Shown: piece after piece, positions 5,289 through 13,877 of the stretch | How positions within the stretch are numbered: the first letter of the stretch is position 1 | How the letters are laid out: each line of letters starts with the position of its first letter | Assembly (NCBI GenBank): GCA_905221605.1 | Contig: CAJNDS010000343.1 | Coordinates: forward strand, 130,001 to 160,714 | From: Symbiodinium natans | Taxonomy: Eukaryota; Sar; Dinophyceae; Suessiales; Symbiodiniaceae | DNA length: 30,714 nt | Direction of reading: 5' to 3' | Made by a program: the position numbers and the translations under genes | The notes under the pieces: model-generated | The model's input: only the letters and a program-made list of their open reading frames with translations | What the model was told of the DNA's origin: nothing | Database searches by the model: none

Positions 5289-5747
5289 AGCGTAATTCAC
5301 ATCGTCACCTTAACTCACGCTAATATAGCTGAAGGAGCAATCAGAACATTTAATAAGATGATTGGTGATAGAGCTTCACAGACAAAGGGGCTTGGACGAT
5401 ATTACTAAAACCCGTTCTGAATAAGTATATTAAACAGATGATTCACTCAACAACTGGAATGATTCCAGAAGAAGCACATAAAGACGAGCGTTCAATGGAA
5501 GTAAAGGCTAATACGGTGTTGAAAGAAAAGCATTTAAGGAGATATCCTAAGGTTGAAGTTGGAGATGAGGTTAAAGTCCTTGATAAAGGCAAGGGCAAAT
5601 ATACCAGCAGAAAGGAGACACGTAGCCAATGGCCCGACAGGATTTATGAAGTGAAAGAAGTTAAGCGAGACCCACAGCTTGACAAATTATCTTGTGGAAG
5701 GTAGAGAAAAGCACAATAATTGACATGAGTTGTTGTTAGTTGATTGA
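5289..5747 (+). pseudogene. Retroviral-type (rve) integrase of a Maverick/Polinton or virophage-like element, 5'-truncated and frameshifted
   Basis: The 3' part of an integrase that inserts double-stranded element DNA into the host genome. Frame one (about 5291-5402) has HANIAEGAIRTFNK, where the Glu (codon 5331) aligns with the third acidic residue of the DDE site. Frame two (about 5391-5670) has LLKPVLNKYIKQM, HSTTGMIPEEA and a basic SH3/chromodomain-like tail (VGDEVKVL...W..RIYEVKEV), the usual order in Polinton integrases. A return to frame one gives NYLVEGREK, then TGA at 5721 and HELLLVD before the final TGA (5745-5747). The two upstream catalytic Asp regions, the zinc-binding N-terminus and any start codon are missing. 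At least two frameshifts and one nonsense change show it is dead. Family recognition is by motif memory; whether it is Polinton, virophage or a related polinton-like virus is not decided. Confidence 0.8.
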
Positions 5748-5765
5748 AAAGACAAAGACTTATCT

Positions 5766-5785
5766 ACAAAACGCCCTATAATATT
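5766..5785 (+). promoter_or_regulatory. Promoter-like TATAATATT motif before relict gene 2
   Basis: A 20-base motif ending TATAATATT, located 8 bases before the ATG at 5794. It recurs at 6139-6158 with 17 of 20 identities, each time in the short gap after a stop codon. The position and conservation suggest a gene-start (promoter) element of the virus-like relict. Confidence 0.5.
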
Positions 5786-5793
5786 CGTGAGTA

Positions 5794-6104
5794 ATGAGTG
5801 ATAGAACGATAAAGGAGAGTGAAGAAAAGCTGAAAATATTTGAAACTGAACTCGAAAAACTTAATGAAGACATAGAAGATATGAAAATAAAGATACGGAT
5901 ATACCAGAACAAAATAAATGAAGGTCATTCAGAACAAGAAATTATGTATCTTAAAATGATATCATCTTGTTATTCTGACTTGCCAAGAAAGATATTTTTG
6001 ATACAATCAATAAGCGGGATAATATTGAGTGTCGTAAAGACATTCTTGAAAATTGTAAAGAAATAAATGAAGACATTAACGTTCTATGTTTTGAAGTAGT
6101 CTAG
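5794..6104 (+). pseudogene. Frameshifted coiled-coil protein gene of the virus-like relict
   Basis: It starts at ATG 5794, 47 bases after the integrase stop and just behind the TATAATATT motif. Residues 1-62 are charged and heptad-like (ESEEKLKIFETELEKLNEDI, then KIKIRIYQNKINEG), a coiled coil. In the starting frame the sequence turns into a hydrophobic tail (stop at 6064-6066). A shift near 5980 to the next frame instead continues hydrophilic helical sequence (KKDIFDTINKRDNIECRKD, ILENCKEINEDINVL) to TAG at 6102-6104. The more natural product is therefore the frameshifted one, about 103 residues, and the copy is probably broken. Codon use is AT-rich, unlike the left flank. No family was recognised. 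Confidence 0.55.
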
Positions 6105-6138
6105 CCAGTATCAAACCTAAACTAAACACCGCTTAAAG

Positions 6139-6158
6139 ACAACAAGCCTTATAATATT
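6139..6158 (+). promoter_or_regulatory. Promoter-like TATAATATT motif before relict gene 3
   Basis: Second copy of the 20-base motif (17 of 20 identical to 5766-5785, with an identical TATAATATT core). It lies 35 bases after the stop at 6104. A TTG codon at 6169 lies 10 bases downstream, close to the 8-base spacing seen at the first copy. Confidence 0.5.
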
Positions 6159-6168
6159 AAGAGAAAAA

Positions 6169-6411
6169 TTGAGAGGAACGCTGTTCTCAGGAAATGTTGA
6201 AAGAAGCTTCAGACCAGACAAGTGTCAGGATGCCATTGTAGGACCATGCTTGAAAGGTTTGTTTGTTTCGAACTTATGAAAAGTTCATTTGGGCTTAGAT
6301 TTTGGTATTAAAATTGTTAATGACCCTGTGTTAGTGTTAGATTTTCATGGTGTTAATGAAACGTGTTTCGACACAATAAGGAAGCTTCTTTTGCTGCCAT
6401 GCTATATGTAG
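6169..6411 (+). pseudogene. Broken reading frame of the virus-like relict, cut off at the satellite
   Basis: One frame is open from 6121 to TAG 6409-6411 apart from a single TGA at 6277-6279. Before the TGA it reads RGTLFSGNVERSFRPDKC...CLKGLFVSNL; after it, LGLDFGIKIVNDPVLVLDF and NETCFDTIRKLLLL. There is no ATG at the expected start: a TTG stands at 6169, behind the promoter-like motif, so the start codon may be mutated. The frame ends within a few bases of the first 53-bp satellite unit, so the 3' end was probably lost at that junction. No family was recognised. It could also be chance openness in AT-rich DNA, though the sequence looks protein-like. Confidence 0.4.
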
Positions 6412-9400
6412 ATACCCAAGAAGTGAGAGAATGGCCTGGACTTGTTTGCCCCGCCCCCCCCAAGATGGGCCCAAGAAGTGAGAGAATGGCCTGGACTTGT
6501 TTGCCCCGTCCCCCAAGAGGGCCCAAGAAGTGAGAGAATGGCCTGGACTTGCTTGCCCGCCCCCCTGCTGGGCCCAAGAAGTGAGAGAATGGCCTGGACT
6601 TGTTTGCCCCGCCCCCCAAGATGGGCCCAAGAAGTGAGAGAATGGCCTGGACTTGTTTGCCCCGCCCCCCAAGATGGGCCCAAGAAGTGAGAGAATGGCC
6701 TGGACTTGTTTGCCCCGCCCTTCAAGATGGGCCCAAGAAGTGAGAGAATGACCTGGACTTGTTTGCCCCGCCCCCCAAGGTGGGCCCAAGAAGTGAGAGA
6801 ATGGCCTGGACTTGTTTGCCCCGCCCCCCAAGATGGGCCCAAGAAGTGAGAGAATGGCCTGGACTTGTTTGCCCCGCCCCCCAAAGATGGGCCCAAGAAG
6901 TGAGAGAATGGCCTGGACTTGTTTCGCCCCGCCCCCCAAGATGGGCCCAAGAAGTGAGAGAATGGCCTGGACTTGTTTGCCCCGCCCCCAAGATGGGCCA
7001 AGAAGTGAGAGAATGGCCTGGACTTGTTTGCCCGCCCCCCAAGATGGGCCCAATAAGTGAGAGAATGGCCTGGACTTGTTTGCCCCGCCCAAGATGGGCC
7101 CAAGAAGTGAGAGAATGGCCTGGACTTGTTTGCCCCGCCCCCCAAGATGGGCCCAAGAAGTGAGAGAATGGCCTGGACTTGTTGCCCCGCCCCCCAAGAT
7201 GGGCCCAAGAAGTGAGAGAATGGCCTGGACTTGTTCAAGAAGTGAGAGAATGGCCTGGACTTGTTTGCCCCGCCCCCCAAGATGGGCCCAAGAAGTGAGA
7301 GAATGGCCTGGACTTGTTTGCCCCGCCCCTCAAGATGGGCCCAAGAAGTGAGAGAATGGCCTGGACTTGTTTGCCCCGCCCCCCAAGATGGGCCCAAAAA
7401 GTGAGAGAATGGCCTGGACTTGTTTGCCCGCCCCCCAAGATGGGCCCAAGAAGTGAGAGAATGTTTGCCCGCCCCCCAAGATGGATCCAAGAAGTGAGAG
7501 AATGGCCTGGACTTGTTTGCCCCGCCCCCCCCAAGATGGGCCCAAGAAGTGAGAGAATGGCCTGGACTTGTTTGCCCCGCTCCCCAAGATGGGCCCAAGA
7601 AGTGAGAGAATACTTGTTTGCCCCGCCCCCTAAGATGGGCCCAAGAAGAGAGAATGCCCTGGACTTGTTTGCCCCGCCCCCACAGATGGCCCCACGAAGT
7701 GAGGCGAATGCCTGGACTTGTTTGCCCCGCCCCCCCAAGACGGGCCCAAGAAGTGAGAGAATGGCCTGGACTTGTTTGCCCCGCCCCCCAAGATGGGCCC
7801 AAGAAGTGAGAGAATGGCCTGGACTTGTTTGCCCCGCCCCCCAAGATGGGCCCAAGAAGTGAGAGAATGGCCTGGACTTGTTTGCCCCGCCCCCCAAGAT
7901 GGGCCAAGAAGTGAGAGAATGGCCTGGACTTGTTTGCCTCGCCTCCCAAGATGGACCCAAAAAGTGAGAGAATGGCCTGGACTTGTTTGCCACGCCCCCC
8001 AAGATGGGCCCAAGGAGTGAGAGAATGCCCCCCAAGATGGGCCCAAGAAGTGAGAGAATGGCCTGGACTTGTTTGCCCGCCCCCCAAGATGGGCCCAAGA
8101 AGTGAGAGAATGGCCTGGACTTGTTTGCCGAACCCAAGAAGTGAGAGGACGGCCGGACTTCTTTGCCCGCCCCCCAAGATGTGCCCAAAGAAGTGAGAGA
8201 AAATGGCCTGGACTTGTTTGCCACTATGTTTGCCCCGCCCCCCAAGATGGTCCCAAGACGTGACAGAAAGGCCTGGACTTGTTTGCCCCGCCCCCCAAGA
8301 TGGGCCAAGAAGTGACAGCAAGGCCTGGACTTGTTTGCCCCGCCCCCCCAAGATGGGCCCAAGAAGTGAGAGAATGGCCTGGACTTGTTTGCCCCGCCCC
8401 CGCCCCCCAAGATGGGCCGAAGAAGTGAGAATGGCCTGGACTTGTTTGCCCCGTCCCTCAAGAAGGGCCCAAGAAGTTAGAGAATGGCCTGGACTTGTTT
8501 GCCCCGCCCCCCAAGATGGGCCCAAGAAGTGAGAGAATGGCCTGGACTTGTTTGCCCGCCCCCCAAGATGGGCCCAAGAAGTGAGAGAATGGCCTGGACT
8601 TGTTTGCCACTTGTTTGCCCCGCCCACCAAGATGGGCCCATGAAGTGAGAGCATGGCCTGGACTTGTTTGCCCCGCCCCCAAGATGGGCCCAAGAAGTGA
8701 GAGAATGGCCTGGACTTGTTTGCCGCACCTCCCAACATGGGCCCAAGAAGTGACAGAAAGGTTGCCCCGCCCCTCAAGATGGGCCCAAGAAGTGAGAGAA
8801 TGGCCTGGACTTGTTTGCCCCGCCCTGCAAGATGGGCCCAAGAAGTGAGAGAATGGCCTGGACTTGTTGCCCCGCCCCCCAAGATGGGCCCAAGAAGTGA
8901 GAGAATGGCCTGGACTTGTTTGCCCCGCCCTGCAAGATGGGCCCAAGAAGTGAGAGAATGGCCTGGACTTGTTTGCCGCGCCTCCCAAGATGGGCCCAAG
9001 AAGTGACAGAAAGGTTGCCCCGCCCCTCAAGATGGGCCCAAGAAGTGAGAGAATGGCCTGGACTTGTTTGCCCCGCCACCCAAGGGCCCAAGAAGTGCGA
9101 GAATGGCCTGGACTTGTTTGCCCCGCCCCCCAAGATGGGCCCAAGAAGTGAGAGAATGGCCTGGACTTGTTTGCCCCGCTCCCCAAGATGGGCCCAAGAA
9201 GTGAGAGCATGGCCTGGACTTGTTTGCCCCCGCCCCCAAGAAGTGGGAGAATGGCCTGGACTTGTTTGCCCCGAGAGAATGGCCTGTACTTGTTTGCCCC
9301 GCCCCCCAAGATGGGCCCAAGAAGTGAGAGATGGGCCCAAGAAGTGAGAGAATGGCCTGGACTTGTTTGCCCGCCCCCCAAGATGGGCCCAAGAAGTGAG

Positions 9401-9753
9401 AGAATGGCCTGGACTTGTTTGCCCCGCCCCCCAAGATGGGCCCAAGAAGTGAGAGAATGGTACTTGTTTGCCCCGCCCCCCAAGATGGGCCCAAAAAGTG
9501 AGAGAATGGGGTGGACTTGTTTGCCCCGCCCCCCAAGATGGGCCCAAGAAGTGAGAGAATGGCCTGGACTTGTTTGCCTCGCCTCCCAAGATGGACCCAA
9601 AAAGTGAGAGAATGGCCTGGACTTGTTTGCCCCGCCCCCCAAGATGGGCCCAAGAAGTGAGAGAATGGCCTGGACTTGTTTGCCCCGCCCCCCAAGATGG
9701 GCCCAAGAAGTGAGAGAATGGCCTGGACTTGTTTGCCCCGCCCCCCAAGCGGG
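6412..9753. repeat. Satellite A, block 1: 53-bp tandem repeat
   Basis: About 63 tandem units of 53 bp (for example 9652-9704). Landmarks in order are AAGAAGTGAGAGAATGG, GGACTTGTTTGCC, a CCGCCCCCC run, and AAGATGGGCCC. Most units match closely; variation is concentrated in the length of the C run, in internal deletions (e.g. 7463-7466, 8027-8032, 9334) and in a few diverged units (8126-8230). It begins abruptly after the virus-like relict and ends abruptly at the 50-bp satellite. Stop-free frames on both strands are a by-product of the unit and are not called as genes. Confidence 0.97.
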
Positions 9754-12497
9754 CTGTCACAGAAGGGAAGAAATACGATTTGTTGCCACCAACACCAATT
9801 TGTGCTCGATTGTCACATAAGGGAAGAAGCACGAGTTGTTGCCACCAATTTGTGCTCGATTGCCACAGAAGGCAAGAAGTACGATTTGTTGCCACCAATT
9901 TGTGCTCGATTGACACAGAAGGGAAGAAGTACGATTTGTTGCCACCAATTTGTGCTCGATTGTCCCAGAAGGGAAGAAGTACGATTTGTTGCCACCAATT
10001 TGTGCTCGATGGTCACAGACGGGAAGAAGTACGATTTGTTGCCACCAATTTGTGGTCACTTGTCACAGAAGGGAAGAAGTAGGATTTGTTGCCACCAATT
10101 TGTGCTCGATTGTCGCAGAAGGGAAGAAGTACGATTTGTTGCCGCCAATGTGTGCTCGATTGTCACAGAAGGGAAGAAGTACGATTTGTTGCCACCAATT
10201 TGTGCTCGATTGTCACAGAAGGGAAGAAATACGATTTGTTATCGCCAATTTGTGCTCGATTGTCACAGAAGAGAAGAAGTACGATTTGTTGCCACCAATG
10301 TGTGCTCGATTGTCACGGAAGGCAAGAAGTACGATTTGTTGCCACCAAGACCAATTTGTGCTCGATTGTCACAGAAGGCAAAATACGATTTGTTGCCACC
10401 AATTTGTGCTCGATTATCACAGATGGGAAGCAATGCGATTTGTTGCCACCAATTTGTGCTCGATTGACACAGAAGGGAAGATGTACGATTTGTTGCCACC
10501 AATTTGTGCTCGATTGTCACAGAAGGGAAGAAGTACGATTTGTTGCCACCAATTGGTGCTCGATTATCACAGAAGGGAAGAAGTACGATTTGTTGCCACC
10601 AATTTGTGCTCGATTGTCACAGAAGCGGAGAAAGACCATTTGTTGCCACCAATTTGTGCTCGATTGTCACAGAAGGGAAGAAGTACGATTTGTTGCCACC
10701 AATTTGTGCTCGATTGTCACAGAAGACAAGAGTACGATTTTTTGTCACCACTTCGTGCTCCGTTGTCATAGAAGGGAAAAATACGATTCGTTGCCACCAA
10801 TTTGTGCTCGATAGTCACAGAAGGGAAGAAATACGATTTGTTGCCACCAATTTGTGCTCGATTGTCACAGAAGACGAAAAAGTACGATTTGTTGCCACCA
10901 ACTTGTGCTCAATTGTCACAGAAGGGAAGAATTACGATTTGTTGCCACCAATGTGTGCTCGATTGTCACAGAAGGGAAGGAATACGATTTTTTGCCACCA
11001 ATTTGTGCTCGATTGTCACAGAAGGGAAGAAGTACGATTTGTTGCCACCAATTTGTGCTCGATTGTCACAGAAGGGAAGAAGTACGATTCGTTGCCACCA
11101 ATGTGTGCTCTATTGTCACAGAAGGGAAGAAGTACGATTTGTTGCCACCAATTTTTGCTCGTCTTAGAAGGGAAGAAGTACGATTTGTTGCCACCAATTT
11201 GTGTTCGATTATCATAGAAGGGAAGAAGTACGATTTGTTGCAACCAATTTGGGCTCGATTGCCACAGAAGGGAAGAAGTACGATTTGTTGCCACCAATTC
11301 GTGCTCGATTGTCACAGAGGGGAAGAAGTACGATTTGTTGCCACCAATTTGTGCTCGATTGTCACAGAAGGGAAGAAAGAAGAACGATTTGTTGCCACCA
11401 ATTTGTGCTCGATTGTCACAGCTCGATTGTCACAGAAGGGAAGAAGTACGATTTGTTGCCACCAATTTGTGCTCGATTGTCACAGAAGGGAAGAAGCACG
11501 ATTTGTTGCCACCAATTTGTGCTCGGTTGTCACAGAAGGTAAGAAGTACGATTTGTTGCCACCAATTTGTGCTCGATTGTCACAGAAAGGAAGAAGTACG
11601 ATTTGTTGCCACCAATTTGCGCTCGATTGTCACAGAAGATAAGAAATACGATTTGTTGCCACCAATTTGTGCTCGATTGTCACAGAAGGGAAGAAGTGCG
11701 ATTTGTGGCCACCAATTTGTGCTCACATTGTCACTGAAGGGAAGAAGTACGATTTGTTGCCACCAATTTGTGCTCGATTGTCACAGAAGGGAAGAAGTAC
11801 CATTTGTTGCCACCAATCTATTTGTGCTCGATTGTCACAGAAGGGAAGAAGTACGATTTGTTGCCACCCATTTGTGCTCGTCACAGAAGGGAAGAAGTAC
11901 GATTTGTTGCCACTAATTTGGGCTCGATTGTCACAGATGGGAAGCAATGCGATTTGTTGCCACCAATTTGTGCTCGATTGACACAGAAGGGAAGAAGTAC
12001 GATTTGTTGCCTCCAATTTGTGCTCGATTGTCACAGAAGGGAAGAAGAACGATTTGTTGCCAGCAATTTTTGCTCGTCACAGAAGGGAAGAAGTACGATT
12101 TGTTGCCACCAATTTGTGCTCCATTGTCACAGAAGGGAACAAATACGATTTGTTGCCACCAATTTGTGCTCGATTGTCACAGAAGGGAAGAAGCACGATT
12201 TGTTGCCACCAATTTGTGCTCGATTGTCACTGAAGGGAAGAAGTACGATTTGTTGCCACCAATTTGTGCTCGATTGTCACAGAAGGGGAGAATTACGATT
12301 TGTTGCCACCAATTTGTGCTCGATTGTCACAGAAGGGAATAAGTATGATTTGTTGTCATCAATTTGTGCTCGGTTGTCATAGAAGGGAAAAAACACGATT
12401 TGTTGCCACCAAATTTTGCTCGATTGTCACAGAAGGGAAGAAATACGATTTGTTGCCACCAATTTGTGCTCGATTGTCACAGAATGGAAGAAGTACG
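9754..12497. repeat. Satellite B, block 1: 50-bp tandem repeat
   Basis: About 55 units of 50 bp. Landmarks are AAGGGAAGAAGTACGATTTG, TTGCCACCAATTTGTG and CTCGATTGTCACAG (a consensus unit is 27481-27530). Diagnostic variants such as GTGGTCACTTGTCAC (10053) and CCAACACCAATTTG (9786) recur in block 2, so the blocks share ancestry. The block ends inside a unit at about 12497, where satellite A resumes. Confidence 0.97.
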
Positions 12498-12869
12498 AGA
12501 AGTGAGAGAATGGCCTGGACTTGTTTGCCCCACCACCCAAGATGGGCCCAAGAAGTGAGAGAATGGCCTGGACTTGTTTGCCCCGCCCCCCAAGATGGGC
12601 CCAAGAAGTGCGAGAATGGCCTGGACTTGTTTGCCCCGCCCCCCAAGAGGACTTGTTTGCCCCGCCCCCCAAGAGGACTTGTTTGCCCCGCCCCTCAAGA
12701 TGGGCCCAAGAAGTGAGAGAATGGGCTGGACTTGTTTGCCCAGCCCCCCAAGATGGGCCCAAGAAGTGAGAGAATGGCCTGGACTTGTTTGCCCCGCCCC
12801 CCAAGATTGGCCCAAGAAGTGAGAGAATGGCCTGGACTTGTTTGCCCCCGCCCCCCAAGATGGGCCCAA

Positions 12870-13135
12870 GAAGTGAGAGAATGGCCTGGACTTGTTTGCC
12901 CCCGCCCCCCAAGATGGGCCCAAGAAGTGAGAGAATGGGCTGGACTTGTTTGCCCCGCCCCCCCAAGATGGGCCCAAGAAGTGAGAGAATGGCCTGGACT
13001 TGTTTGCCCAGCCCTGCAAGACGGGCCCAAGAAGTGAGAGAATGGCCTGGACTTGTTTGCCCCGCCCTCCAAGATGGGCCCAAGAAGTGCGAGAATGGCC
13101 TGGATCTGTTTGCCCCGCCCCCCAAGATGGGCCCA
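12870..13135. repeat. Higher-order duplication within satellite A, copy 1
   Basis: This multi-unit segment carries private variants (AGCCCTGCAAGACGGGCC ending near 13027; TGGATCTGTTTGCC near 13102). It recurs at 13612-13877 with an offset of exactly 742 bp, which is 14 x 53. Over the compared 250 or so bases I saw no differences. Confidence 0.75.
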
Positions 13136-13611
13136 AGAAGTGAGAGAATGGCCTGGACTTGTTTGCCCCGCCCCCAAGATGGGCCCAAGAAGTGACAGAA
13201 TGGCCTGGACTTGTTTGCCCCGCCCCCAAGATGGGCCCAAGAAGTGACAGAATGGCCTGGACTTGTTTACCCCGCCCCCCAAGATGGGCCCAAGAAGTGA
13301 CAGAATGGCCTGGACTTGTTTGCCCCGCCCCCCAAGATGGGCCCAAGAAGTGAGAGAATGGCCTGGACTTGTTTGCCCCGCCCCTCAAGATGGGCCCAAG
13401 AAGTGAGAGAATGGCCTGGACTTGTTTGCCCCGCCCCTCAAGATGGGCCCAAGAAGTGAGAGAATGGCCTGGACTTGTTTGCCCCGCTCCCCAAGATGGG
13501 CCCAAGAAGTGAGAGAATGGGCTGGACTTGTTTGCCCCACCCCCCAAGATGGGCCCAAGAAGTGAGAGAATGGCCTGGACTTGTTTGCCCCGCCCTCCAA
13601 GATGGGCCCAA

Positions 13612-13877
13612 GAAGTGAGAGAATGGCCTGGACTTGTTTGCCCCCGCCCCCCAAGATGGGCCCAAGAAGTGAGAGAATGGGCTGGACTTGTTTGCCCCGC
13701 CCCCCCAAGATGGGCCCAAGAAGTGAGAGAATGGCCTGGACTTGTTTGCCCAGCCCTGCAAGACGGGCCCAAGAAGTGAGAGAATGGCCTGGACTTGTTT
13801 GCCCCGCCCTCCAAGATGGGCCCAAGAAGTGCGAGAATGGCCTGGATCTGTTTGCCCCGCCCCCCAAGATGGGCCCA
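13612..13877. repeat. Higher-order duplication within satellite A, copy 2
   Basis: Second copy of the 12870-13135 segment, with the same private variants in the same order. It ends where copy 2 has a small deletion (CCCAAGAATAGAATGG near 13875). Confidence 0.75.

Noticed and set aside
6402-8999. Very long open frames on both strands of satellite A (up to 865 codons on the minus strand)
   Set aside because: The 53-bp unit lacks stop codons in these frames and its length is not a multiple of three, so the frame cycles through all phases with a 53-residue period. For a 53-bp unit, roughly 8% would be stop-free on a given strand by chance, so no selection need be invoked. Indels shift the frame freely without harm, unlike in a coding repeat.
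9754-12497. CRISPR array
   Set aside because: Units are contiguous with no unique spacers between them, and the context is eukaryotic.
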